This document shows, piece by piece, positions 50,835 to 61,577 of a stretch of 64,000 nt of DNA. The notes under the pieces are model-generated. The model had not been told where the DNA came from. It saw nothing but the letters and a program-made list of their open reading frames with translations, and made no database searches. The DNA lies in IMG/VR virus record IMGVR_UViG_3300030060_004050, positions 1 to 64,000 of that record; one strand, given 5' to 3'. Both the position numbers and the translations under genes were made by a program. The stretch is from a virus. The first letter of the stretch is position 1. Each line of letters starts with the position of its first letter.

Positions 50835-51770
50835 ATGGCTACAAACAAGTTCTTTAGACATCAGGTTAAGTCAGAGCAAAATCTTGCTGAGGATCTTACA
50901 ATCGAAGCAATTCGAATGTATGGTCATGATGTCATTTACATTCCAAGAACACTTGTAAATAAAGACTTCTTGTTTGGTGAGGATACCATTTCAAAATTTG
51001 AGCAGGGTTTAAACATAGAGATGTATATTTCCAGCATCGATGGGTTTGAAGGAGAGGGTGACTTTGCATCAAAGTTTGGTATTCAGATTAGAGATACCGT
51101 AGAGTTTATCGTATCAAAGAAAGTATTTGAAAAAAATCTATCGCACGAAACAACAATAAACAGACCTAGAGAAGGAGATTTGATTTATCTTCCGTTATCT
51201 AAAGGACTGTTTGAAATTAAATTTGTAGAACATGAAAATCCATTCTACCAAATGGGTAAACTATATACGTTTAAACTTTCGTGTGAATTGTTCGACTATA
51301 GTCAAGAGGACTTCGATACAGGATTCTCCGATGTGGATAGAGTCGAAGGAGTCGCAGAAGACGTTGCGTTTAACATTTACCTAACAGGCGGTGCTACTAC
51401 TAACTACAGCGTTGGTGAACTTGTATATCAGGGATCTACTTTCGGAACAGAGGGTTCCAGTGCAGACTGGTATGCAACCGTACTTGAATGGGCAACAGCA
51501 GGAACTGCCGGACCTTCTGGTGCAGGGTACAACCTTCTCACCGTATCAGGTCCCTCTGGTGCAAGTGGATTCGTTGTTGGTGTTGGTGATACAGCAGGTG
51601 TTAGTGGATCTGTATCTAACGCATTCTATAAAGCAGGAACAACCGCAGACACAGCAATCAGAACAGTTACGATTGCAAGAGAGTTTGACGAGTCTGATGA
51701 TTTTGAACTTGAAGCAGACTCAATCTTTGACTTTACCGATAAGGATCCTTTCTCGGAGGGTAATATCTAA
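50835..51770 (+). CDS. 14: gp14 neck protein
   Basis: This protein has 311 residues (T4: 256). The conserved beginning is EDLTIEAIRMYGHDVIYIPR, then LFGEDTISKFEQ, and ENPFYQMGKLYTFKLSCELF later. A Gly/Thr-rich insert at about 180-275 accounts for the extra length. It shares its last base with the start of gp15. It works with gp13 at the neck. Confidence 0.9.
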   Translation: MATNKFFRHQVKSEQNLAEDLTIEAIRMYGHDVIYIPRTLVNKDFLFGEDTISKFEQGLNIEMYISSIDGFEGEGDFASKFGIQIRDTVEFIVSKKVFEKNLSHETTINRPREGDLIYLPLSKGLFEIKFVEHENPFYQMGKLYTFKLSCELFDYSQEDFDTGFSDVDRVEGVAEDVAFNIYLTGGATTNYSVGELVYQGSTFGTEGSSADWYATVLEWATAGTAGPSGAGYNLLTVSGPSGASGFVVGVGDTAGVSGSVSNAFYKAGTTADTAIRTVTIAREFDESDDFELEADSIFDFTDKDPFSEGNI

Positions 51771-52594
51771 TGTTTACTACATTTTACCACAACTCCGTTA
51801 GAAATTTGGTTGTTGCGTTCGGATCTCTGTTTAACGATATAGAGGTAGACAGAAAGAATGCAGATGGAACTACCAAAGAAAGAGTCAAGGTTCCAATCGC
51901 ATATGGTCCTAAAGAAAAGTTTCTGCGAAGAATAACAGAACCAAGTTCTATAAGTGACGACATAAAGACACAAATTACTTTACCTAGACTTGGTTTTGAA
52001 ATTACTGGCATGGATTACGATCCTACTCGTAAAAGAAACACAATGAACAGATACCATGTTACGTCTGGTGTTACTGCTGGACAAAACCTATCTTACGATT
52101 ACTCCGAAGTTCCATACAACTTTACCTTTCAGTTGTCTGCAATGGTTAGGCACATGGACGATGGTTTACAGATAACCGAGCAAATTCTTCCATACTTCAC
52201 TCCAGAGTTTAACGTATCTTTGAACTTCAACTCTCTACACACCAAAGTAGACGTTCCAATTATTCTACAATCCTCTACGATTGTGGAAGACTATGAGGGA
52301 GATTTCGATTCGAGACGATCAATTCAGTTTGACTTTACGTTCTTGGCAAAATCATATGTGTATGGACCTGTAAAGACATCGAAGATCATCAGAGAGGTGG
52401 ATATCAAATTCTTGGACACAGAGGACTTCACAACTACAGGTGGCGTCTCTGGTGCAACTGCTGCGTTGTCTAGAGTCATAACCACAGTAACTGGTCCATC
52501 TGGTTCGTCCTCTGGTATAAATAATTACTCATCCGAAAACACCACGTTTGTACAGGGTGCATCAATGGATGTTGCTGGTGTAACATATGCATAA
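51770..52594 (+). CDS. 15: gp15 tail sheath stabiliser and completion protein
   Basis: This protein has 274 residues (T4: 272). Family signatures are FNDIEVDR, KVPIAYGPKEKFLRRI, LPRLGFEITGMDYDPTRKRN and YNFTFQLSAMVRHMDDGLQI, with LNFNSLHTKVDVPIILQS. It terminates the tail tube and sheath at the neck. The last 35 residues are Ser/Thr/Gly rich. Confidence 0.9.
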   Translation: MFTTFYHNSVRNLVVAFGSLFNDIEVDRKNADGTTKERVKVPIAYGPKEKFLRRITEPSSISDDIKTQITLPRLGFEITGMDYDPTRKRNTMNRYHVTSGVTAGQNLSYDYSEVPYNFTFQLSAMVRHMDDGLQITEQILPYFTPEFNVSLNFNSLHTKVDVPIILQSSTIVEDYEGDFDSRRSIQFDFTFLAKSYVYGPVKTSKIIREVDIKFLDTEDFTTTGGVSGATAALSRVITTVTGPSGSSSGINNYSSENTTFVQGASMDVAGVTYA

Positions 52595-52606
52595 TTGAGG
52601 TGATAT

Positions 52607-54713
<2,107 letters not shown>

Positions 54714-54730
54714 ATGAAATACTCGATTAG

Positions 54731-54739
54731 TATACATAA
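54731..54739 (+). promoter_or_regulatory. late-promoter-like box before gp18
   Basis: TATACATAA lies 54 bp before the ATG at 54794. AAGGAG precedes the start. Confidence 0.55.
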
Positions 54740-54793
54740 ATCAGAACATAATAATTCCTACTATGAATTAAGTAAGACTCAAGGAGAATTCAC

Positions 54794-56797
54794 ATGGCAT
54801 TTAGAGTAAGTCCCGGCGTATCCGTAACAGAGAAGGATTTCACTAATGTAATCCCTGCTGTTTCGACAACCAGAGGCGCCGCTGTAATTAACTCGGATTT
54901 TGGACCAGAAGAACAAAGAGTTCTCGTAGCAAACGAACCTGAACTTGTATCTCTCTTCGGAAAACCAAACGTAAACAACTATAGAAACTGGCTAAACGTT
55001 GCAAACTACCTCAGTTATGGTGGTTCGTGTCTCGTAGCAAGAGCAACCACTACCGACTCGATGAACTCCGGATTCGGTGGATCTGGTAAGCACATTAAGA
55101 ACGATGATGAATACAACACCGGATTTAGTGCAGGTGGTGCTGTATATGGGACTGGAGTTGCTGCCGGTAGTGTATTCTATGGTAAGTTCCCCGGTGATCT
55201 TGGTAACTCGCTAAGAGTTGCGGTTGTTGCTGGAGTTGCATCACAAGCAGGTGGTGGAACCGCACCAAACGGTATCAGAGCAAACTCTGCAACTGTTGCT
55301 GGTAGACACATGGGACTTTCTGGTTCCGCAGTCGCAACTGAAATTCTTGCAAGGACTGGTGGTACTGGTGGACAGACTGCTGCCATTGTAGGCGACACTC
55401 TTAAGATTGGAAACATCACCACTAAATTCACCGTCACTGGTGTTACTCACGGTTCTGCTGGTAGTACAATCTCGTTTACACCTGCACTCAGTGACGCTAC
55501 TGTTGCACTTGGAACCACTGCTGAGTGGGAATTCAAGTATGCTAATTTCGTTGAGCGTCCTTACACCACATCTAGCCTAGAATTTGTAGGTGGTACTGGT
55601 GATCAATTTACCGTTCTAGTCGTCGATGAAGATGGTAAGTTTAACGGAACCAAGGATGAAGTTCTTGAAGTGTTCAACGGAGTTTCTCTCGCTAACGATG
55701 CTAAGGATGGAGATGGAAACTCTAACTTCTATGTTGACATCATCAACAAGAACTCCAAGTACATCAAAGCAGGAAACCAACTTCTAGGTGTAACTGGTGG
55801 ATCTGGTGCAAACACAACCGTAGATAACGGTGCTGGTGGTGGAACTACCTTCGGTAACGTCATCCGACGATATGACTCTGGAGTTTCTGGTGCTTATGGT
55901 GCCACCTCCAGCGATACTCAACTTCTCACCGCATACAACTTGTACTCTGATCCAGACACAGTAGATGTTTCACTGATCCTTAGTGGTGCTGCAAGTGCAT
56001 CCCTCGCAGGAAGCATCGTCGATATTGCTGATGCAAGAAAAGACTGCGTTGCATTCATCTCTCCAGAAGAGGACGACTGTGTTGATGTCGATAACCTAAG
56101 CACTGGTGTTTCTAACGTCAAGGACTTTAGAAATACACAATTCAACAAGTCTAGTTCCTACGCATTCATGGATAGTGGTTGGAAGTATCAGTATGATCGA
56201 CACAACGACACTCTTCGTTGGGTTCCACTAAACGGTGACATGGCAGGACTCTGTGCTAGAACAGATAATGTCAACGATCCTTGGTTCTCTCCTGCTGGTT
56301 TCAACCGTGGACAGGTTCGTGGTGTAGTTAAACTTGCCATTAACCCAACACCAGAAGCACAGAGAGATGATCTCTACATCGATCAAATTAACCCTGTCGT
56401 TTCTTTCCCCGGAGAGGGAACAATCCTCTTCGGTGACAAGACTCTTCAGTCCAAGGGAAGTGCGTTTGATAGAATCAATGTTCGAAGACTCTTCATCGTC
56501 ATGGAGAAAGCAATCTCCACTGCTGCGAAGTTCCAACTCTTTGAACAGAACGATGCATTTACTCGATCACAGTTCAAGAACCTCATTGAGCCATTCTTGA
56601 GAGATATTCAGGGACGAAGAGGTATTACCGACTTTAAGGTTGTTTGTGACGACACCAACAACACATCTGAAGTCGTCGATGGTAATAGATTCGTTGCAGA
56701 CATCTTCGTCAAACCAACTCGTTCGATCAACTTCATCCAACTTAACTTCGTTGCTGCTCGATCTGGAGTAGATTTCAACGAAATCGCAGGTACTTGA
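54794..56797 (+). CDS. 18: gp18 tail sheath protein
   Basis: This protein has 667 residues (T4: 659). The N-terminal SPGVSVTEKDFTNVIPAVST is the sheath start. The C-terminal block is WFSPAGFNRGQVRGVVKLAI, then LYIDQINPVVSFPGEGTILF, GDKTLQ and INVRRLFIVMEKAI, the conserved sheath core. The middle domain is Gly/Thr rich and variable. It forms the contractile sheath around gp19. Codon choice is C-ending and even, as in gp23, fitting high expression. Confidence 0.97.
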   Translation: MAFRVSPGVSVTEKDFTNVIPAVSTTRGAAVINSDFGPEEQRVLVANEPELVSLFGKPNVNNYRNWLNVANYLSYGGSCLVARATTTDSMNSGFGGSGKHIKNDDEYNTGFSAGGAVYGTGVAAGSVFYGKFPGDLGNSLRVAVVAGVASQAGGGTAPNGIRANSATVAGRHMGLSGSAVATEILARTGGTGGQTAAIVGDTLKIGNITTKFTVTGVTHGSAGSTISFTPALSDATVALGTTAEWEFKYANFVERPYTTSSLEFVGGTGDQFTVLVVDEDGKFNGTKDEVLEVFNGVSLANDAKDGDGNSNFYVDIINKNSKYIKAGNQLLGVTGGSGANTTVDNGAGGGTTFGNVIRRYDSGVSGAYGATSSDTQLLTAYNLYSDPDTVDVSLILSGAASASLAGSIVDIADARKDCVAFISPEEDDCVDVDNLSTGVSNVKDFRNTQFNKSSSYAFMDSGWKYQYDRHNDTLRWVPLNGDMAGLCARTDNVNDPWFSPAGFNRGQVRGVVKLAINPTPEAQRDDLYIDQINPVVSFPGEGTILFGDKTLQSKGSAFDRINVRRLFIVMEKAISTAAKFQLFEQNDAFTRSQFKNLIEPFLRDIQGRRGITDFKVVCDDTNNTSEVVDGNRFVADIFVKPTRSINFIQLNFVAARSGVDFNEIAGT

Positions 56798-56807
56798 TCA
56801 AAGTAGG

Positions 56808-56816
56808 CATACATAT
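56808..56816 (+). promoter_or_regulatory. late-promoter-like box before gp19
   Basis: CATACATAT lies 16 bp before the ATG at 56833 and is followed by GAGAAGGAAAC as ribosome site. Confidence 0.6.
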
Positions 56817-56832
56817 AGAGAAGGAAACTTAA

Positions 56833-57423
56833 ATGAACATTAATACTTTTAAGAACAATCTAAAGCAAGGTGGAGTTCGACCGAATCTCTTCAGAGTTAA
56901 CGGTCAAATCGGTCCAGAAGGGACAGACGATTCAGTTAGTTTTCTATGTAGATCTGCTGCACTACCAGCGTCAAATATGAGTACTATTCTTGTTCCTTTC
57001 CGTGGTAGACAGTTAAAACTACCCGGAAACAGAACTTTTGATGATTGGACAATCACAATCATCAGTGACAGCGAGTTCAATCTTCGCACTAAGTTTGAGC
57101 GTTGGTTCGAAGCAATCAATTCTACAATCGGAAACGTTGCAGAGCAAGCACACGACCTAAGTCAGGGAAGTTTCCTTGCTGGTGGTCTTTTCCCAACATG
57201 GAGCGTGGATCAACTAGATCGACAAAATAATCCAATCAAGACATACTCATTCTTCCACTGTTTCCCAACAGTGATTGGTGATATGGCACTTGATTCTGAT
57301 GCAAGTGATACTCTCTCTGAGTTCACAGTGACACTAAGTTACTCCTACTTCTTAGCGAGTGACGCACCTGATGCCAATCTCATCGAATCCGTCGATCTCG
57401 GCGCTGTCGGTGAAATCGGTTAA
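56833..57423 (+). CDS. 19: gp19 tail tube protein
   Basis: This protein has 196 residues (T4: 163). The tube fold is recognised by GVRPNLFRV, SFLCRSAALPASNMSTILVP, RGRQLKLPGNRTFDDWTITI and FNLRTKFERWFEAIN, with CFPTVIGDMALD near the end. It forms the inner tail tube on gp54. Its separate late-type box suggests high output. Confidence 0.95.
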   Translation: MNINTFKNNLKQGGVRPNLFRVNGQIGPEGTDDSVSFLCRSAALPASNMSTILVPFRGRQLKLPGNRTFDDWTITIISDSEFNLRTKFERWFEAINSTIGNVAEQAHDLSQGSFLAGGLFPTWSVDQLDRQNNPIKTYSFFHCFPTVIGDMALDSDASDTLSEFTVTLSYSYFLASDAPDANLIESVDLGAVGEIG

Positions 57424-57447
57424 TCAGATACAAAATGAGGATTTATA

Positions 57448-58959
57448 ATGCCAGAATTATTCGGATTTAGTTTCGGGAGAAAGAAGAATCCTGACGTACC
57501 AGTAAATGATGTAGAGTCTTTCGTCCCAAGAGATAGAGAAGATGGTGCTACAACAGTAGTATCAGGCGGTTTCTATGGATCGTATCTAGATCTCGAAGGT
57601 GATCAAAAATCAGATAGCGGATTTATCAACCACTATAGAACCATGATTCTTCAACCAGAGGTTGAGATTGCGGTTCAAGATATTGTCAACGAAAGTATTG
57701 TGTTTGATGATTACAGAACTCCTGTAAAATTAAATCTAGATCACTACGATCAAAGCAAAACAATCAAAAGTAAAGTCCAAGAAGAGTTCAAGGAAATTCT
57801 ATCTCTCCTTGATTTTAATAATAAAGGTATTGACATGTACAGGAAGTGGTTTGTTGATGGCAGACTATACTTCCACAAGGTGGTTGACGAAAAGAACACC
57901 AAAAAGGGGATCGTTGAATTACGACCTATTGATCCCACTCGAATTAAAAAGATTCGTGAGGTTAAAAAAGAAAAAGACAATAAGGGTGTAGAAGTAGTTA
58001 AAGAGACAAACGAATTCTACATGTACGACATGTCAGAAAAGACTTCTAAGTATCAACCACAGTTCGTACAAAAGGGAATCAAAGTATCTCCCGATGCAAT
58101 CTGCTACGTCACCTCCGGGTTGTTTGATTCTACTAAGAAAAAGGTAATCGGTTATCTACACAAAGCCATTCGTCCTCTGAATCAATTAAGAATGATCGAG
58201 GACTCCGTTGTCATCTATAGAATCTCCCGTGCGCCAGAAAGAAGAGTGTTCTATGTTGACGTTGGTAACCTACCCAAGAACAAAGCAGAGCAGTATCTAA
58301 AAGGTCTAATGAACCAGTATCGAAACAAACTTGTTTACGATGCAAACACTGGTGAAATTAAAGACGACAAGAAGCATATGAATATGCTTGAGGATTACTG
58401 GTTGCCACGAAGAGAGGGTGGTAGAGGAACAGAGATCTCCACACTTGATGGTGGACAAAACCTCGGTGAAATGGAAGACGTTCAGTACTTCCAGAAGAAA
58501 TTGTTCCGATCTCTCGGTATCCCTACCAGTAGACTAGAAGCCGAAAACGGTTTTAACATGGGACGAAGTGCTGAGATCACCAGAGACGAAGTTCGTTTTT
58601 CCAAGTACATCGAACGACTAAGACATCGCTTCAGTGATCTATTCATGGATCTTCTTAAGACTCAACTCATTCTGAAAGGCGTTATTACTGCTGATGACTG
58701 GAAGCATATCAGTCAAGACGGGTACATCGAATACGCCACTGACTCTTACTTCTCTGAACTAAAAGAATCAGAAATTCTTAAAGAAAGAATGGATGTGTTA
58801 AGAGAGGTCAATGAATACATAGGTAAGTATTACTCCATGGAGTGGATTCGTAAAAACATCCTTAAGTTCAACGAGGATGAAATTAAGGAAATGGATGCTC
58901 AGATGTCCAGCGAAAAAGAAGGCGGACTTTACTCAGAGGGGGATGAAGGAGAACTCTAA
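57448..58959 (+). CDS. 20: gp20 portal protein
   Basis: This protein has 503 residues (T4: 524). Conserved segments include GFINHYRTMILQPEVEIAVQ, DIVNESIV, YRKWFVDGRLYFHKVVD, ELRPIDPTRI, YRISRAPERRVFYVDVGNLP and EDYWLPRREGGRGTEISTL, with GFNMGRSAEITRDEVRFSKY. It forms the dodecameric DNA entry ring and nucleates head assembly. Its stop overlaps the next start by one base. Confidence 0.97.
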   Translation: MPELFGFSFGRKKNPDVPVNDVESFVPRDREDGATTVVSGGFYGSYLDLEGDQKSDSGFINHYRTMILQPEVEIAVQDIVNESIVFDDYRTPVKLNLDHYDQSKTIKSKVQEEFKEILSLLDFNNKGIDMYRKWFVDGRLYFHKVVDEKNTKKGIVELRPIDPTRIKKIREVKKEKDNKGVEVVKETNEFYMYDMSEKTSKYQPQFVQKGIKVSPDAICYVTSGLFDSTKKKVIGYLHKAIRPLNQLRMIEDSVVIYRISRAPERRVFYVDVGNLPKNKAEQYLKGLMNQYRNKLVYDANTGEIKDDKKHMNMLEDYWLPRREGGRGTEISTLDGGQNLGEMEDVQYFQKKLFRSLGIPTSRLEAENGFNMGRSAEITRDEVRFSKYIERLRHRFSDLFMDLLKTQLILKGVITADDWKHISQDGYIEYATDSYFSELKESEILKERMDVLREVNEYIGKYYSMEWIRKNILKFNEDEIKEMDAQMSSEKEGGLYSEGDEGEL

Positions 58960-60050
58960 TGTCAAACACACATGATCTAGTAAACAGTGCTTTAAATAAA
59001 AATCTACAAGAATTTAGACAGCATTTCTCTAAAGTGTTGGCAGAAAGATCTGTTGATTTTTTAGGTGCTAGATCTACAAATCTATCTAAAGAATTGGTTA
59101 CCGAGTGTGAGTGTGGTTGCGATGCTCCCATAGATGAGGTAAAAACCTTACATCAAGACACCCATAAGATTAAAAAGACAAGAAATGGGTATCAGTTGTT
59201 TATCTATAGTCCAAGCACTGGTAAGTTTATCGCACAAGGACCTCCACACAAAACAAAAAGAGCAGCAGAAAAAGACGCAAGGAAGTTTCTAGAAAGTCTA
59301 GACGAAGAAAAGGCAACTTCAAGGAATATTGTCAAGGGACTCTCTGATGCTGATGGACCGTTTACCGTTGTAGCAATCAAAAACAACAAGGTAATTAAAC
59401 AAGAAGGCACCAAGATGAAAAACATGCTTCCTGCTATCGTTAAAGAGATGCGGAAAGATGTTGGTCGTGGGGTTACAATTTCCATCGAGGACAGAAAGGG
59501 AACTATTCGTAGTACCTTTAAGGAACAAAAAATCAATGAGGCAGTAAAAAGCGTTGATCAAAAAATTGCCATTAACGTATATAACAAACTAAAAAAAGGT
59601 GATAAAGTAAGAGTAAATTTTGGTAACGTAATGTCCATGAACTCAAAACCAATCGAATTAGTTGTAACAAGTCCTCATAGAATTGTAGGTAAATCAAAAG
59701 TCGGTAGAATTATTCTCAAGAACCCAAAGAATATGGGGGGTGTAAAGTACACACTATACAACCGGGGTGGAAAAGTTTCACTCGCTCAGGGAGATATGGG
59801 AACAGTTCTTAAAGATATTCAGATTATCAAAGAATCAAACCTCTATTCTATCGCAGAATCGGCAAGAACCAAAATGCCGGTTGATATAGATATAGATGGA
59901 AATATCGTTCACGTTACACCAGATGTATCAGAGCGAATAGTAGACTTACACGATGAATTGAATGAATCGAATCAAAAAGACATGATCAAACTTTTAGAGT
60001 CTGATACGAGTTCATTCTTAAAACTAGTTAAATTCACTCAGGAGAGGTAA
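58959..60050 (+). CDS. putative head core protein with gp67-like N-terminus
   Basis: This protein has 363 residues. Residues 6-45 (LVNSALNKNLQEFRQHFSKV and the following ERSVDFLG) resemble the N-terminus of T4 gp67 and of the next gene. A Cys cluster ECECGCD lies at about 48-54. Two small beta domains follow: GYQLFIYSPSTGKFIAQGPP and a C-terminal KGDKVRVNFGNVMSMNSKPI with VKYTLYNRGGKVSLAQGDMG. Several (L/I)xE sites are present. Its place between portal and protease genes supports a prohead core role, but the function is not known. Confidence 0.6.
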   Translation: MSNTHDLVNSALNKNLQEFRQHFSKVLAERSVDFLGARSTNLSKELVTECECGCDAPIDEVKTLHQDTHKIKKTRNGYQLFIYSPSTGKFIAQGPPHKTKRAAEKDARKFLESLDEEKATSRNIVKGLSDADGPFTVVAIKNNKVIKQEGTKMKNMLPAIVKEMRKDVGRGVTISIEDRKGTIRSTFKEQKINEAVKSVDQKIAINVYNKLKKGDKVRVNFGNVMSMNSKPIELVVTSPHRIVGKSKVGRIILKNPKNMGGVKYTLYNRGGKVSLAQGDMGTVLKDIQIIKESNLYSIAESARTKMPVDIDIDGNIVHVTPDVSERIVDLHDELNESNQKDMIKLLESDTSSFLKLVKFTQER

Positions 60051-60051
60051 A

Positions 60052-60480
60052 ATGGACCAAAGAGTAAACAATATTTTAAACCAAATTCTTAATGGTAATC
60101 TAGTAGAGACTAAGGATGAACTCCAGTCTGTTCTTTTCTCAAAAGCAAACATGTTCATTGAGGGTAAAAAGAAGAGCAACCTATACGGTGAGTTAGATCC
60201 AGTTGGTAAAGAAGACGACGACGTTGACAACGACGGAGATGTCGATTCATCCGACAAGTATCTAAAGAAGCGCCGTAAGGCTATTGGTAAGTCAATGAAG
60301 AATGAGCAAAGAAGACCTGTTGGAGAACCTAGACCGGGAAGTCCTTATGGTAAGCAAGATCCATACTCCGGAATGGATCCGCGAAAACGTCGAGAGATTG
60401 GTAAGAAAAGACCTTCCGCTGCTGTAAACTTTGCAAGAGCATCAGAACTATCTGGTGGTATGCCATCATCAATGGGTTGA
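60052..60480 (+). CDS. 67: gp67-like prohead core protein
   Basis: This protein has 142 residues. An N-terminal helix (NNILNQILNGNLVETKDELQ) with KANMFIE-G, a candidate gp21 cut site, is followed by an acidic calcium-type segment (DDDVDNDGDVDSSD) and YLKKRRKAIGKSM, a pattern recalled from marine T4-like gp67 proteins. The rest is basic, Pro/Gly rich. T4 gp67 is an abundant core component cut to small peptides. It starts one base after the previous stop. Confidence 0.65.
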   Translation: MDQRVNNILNQILNGNLVETKDELQSVLFSKANMFIEGKKKSNLYGELDPVGKEDDDVDNDGDVDSSDKYLKKRRKAIGKSMKNEQRRPVGEPRPGSPYGKQDPYSGMDPRKRREIGKKRPSAAVNFARASELSGGMPSSMG

Positions 60481-60485
60481 AGTAA

Positions 60486-60881
60486 ATGAATCTATACGAA
60501 AAGTACAATCTACTAGAGCAAGGTATGCCCCCACAACTCGCAGCAATGATGGGTGGAGGTCCGGGAGGTCCGGGAGGTCCGGGAGGTCCACAGGGCCCCC
60601 CTCCTAGTATTGCAGATAAACTTTTTGATAGAGTTAGAGCATACCCAAAAATTGATTTATTCATTCAAAAGTTGCAACAAGCAGGAGTTTCAGACTCTCG
60701 TATTCTAGATGAGATCTATGAAAAATTTAAACCAGAGTTTGTTTATTTTGCTAAAGAAATAATTCAACAGGAAAACAAACCCAAACCACCTGCTGGACCT
60801 GGAGGTCCCGGTGGTATGCCTGGTATGCCTGGTATGCCTCCAATGCCTGCTGGTGAACCCATGGGTGCAGGAGGAGAATAA
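60486..60881 (+). CDS. collagen-like head core protein with MNLYEKYN leader
   Basis: This protein has 131 residues. The leader MNLYEKYNLLE-Q has an LLE-Q site at 9-12 and shares MNLYEKY with the accessory protein at 5761-6423. GlyGlyPro repeats surround a helical domain (IADKLFDRVRAYPKIDLFIQ) and end in Met-Pro-Gly repeats. It occupies the position of T4 gene 68 (prohead core), which may be its counterpart. A 9-bp DNA repeat encodes the first Gly-Pro block. Confidence 0.6.
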   Translation: MNLYEKYNLLEQGMPPQLAAMMGGGPGGPGGPGGPQGPPPSIADKLFDRVRAYPKIDLFIQKLQQAGVSDSRILDEIYEKFKPEFVYFAKEIIQQENKPKPPAGPGGPGGMPGMPGMPPMPAGEPMGAGGE

Positions 60882-60885
60882 TCAA

Positions 60886-61530
60886 ATGAAACTAATTACA
60901 GAAACAACTGAAGACATTAAACTCATCAAAGAAAATGTAGAGGGTGGTAATCCAAACTATTACATTAGTGGTGTGTTTATGCAAGCCGAACAAAAGAACC
61001 GAAACGGGAGAATCTATCCCAAAGATGTTCTCATGAACGAAATTAAAAAGTATAATCAAGACTTTGTTTCGGGAAAGAGAGCATTTGGTGAACTTGGACA
61101 TCCGGACGGTCCAACCGTAAACCTAGAAAGAGTATCCCACCTTATTACAGATTTACATGAAAATGGCGATGATGTGATGGGTAAAGCAAAAATCATGGAC
61201 ACCCCCATGGGTAAGATTGTAAAGAATCTTCTTGATGAAGGCGCTCAACTTGGAGTTTCCTCCCGAGGAATGGGTAGTTTAGAAGAAAAAGGTGGTAAGA
61301 AAATCGTAGGTAAAGATTTTATGCTTGCTGCCGTTGATATTGTCGCAGATCCATCTGCACCAAATGCATTCGTCGATGGAATCATGGAAGGTAAAGAGTG
61401 GATTTGGGACAATGGTATGATCAAAGAGTCTACCATTGCTGGATATAAGAACATAATCAATAAAGCAAGTCAAAGAACAGAAGACGATATCGCAACTTTC
61501 TGTTTTGCCGACTTTTTGTCCAAATTATAA
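60886..61530 (+). CDS. 21: gp21 prohead protease
   Basis: This protein has 214 residues (T4: 212). Catalytic residues fit the U9/S78-type fold: His72 in GELGHPD, Ser125/126 in LGVSSRGMG, and an Asp-rich DIVADPSAP block after. The N-terminal YISGVFMQAEQKNRNGRIYP is the conserved start. It matures the prohead by cutting scaffold, core proteins and gp23 after (L/I)xE. The ATG at 60886 is preferred over an in-frame start at 60811 inside the previous gene. Confidence 0.93.
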   Translation: MKLITETTEDIKLIKENVEGGNPNYYISGVFMQAEQKNRNGRIYPKDVLMNEIKKYNQDFVSGKRAFGELGHPDGPTVNLERVSHLITDLHENGDDVMGKAKIMDTPMGKIVKNLLDEGAQLGVSSRGMGSLEEKGGKKIVGKDFMLAAVDIVADPSAPNAFVDGIMEGKEWIWDNGMIKESTIAGYKNIINKASQRTEDDIATFCFADFLSKL

Positions 61531-61535
61531 AAAAG

Positions 61536-61543
61536 TATAAATA
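61536..61543 (+). promoter_or_regulatory. T4-type late promoter before gp22
   Basis: TATAAATA, a perfect T4 late box, lies 34 bp before the ATG at 61578. AAGGAG precedes the start. Confidence 0.8.
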
Positions 61544-61577
61544 AACCTATAAGTACCAAAACTAAGGAGAATCTCCA

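Noticed and set aside
54717-54812. 31-codon frame between gp17 and gp18
   Set aside because: It consists of the late-type box and the gp18 ribosome site and overlaps gp18; it is most likely spurious.
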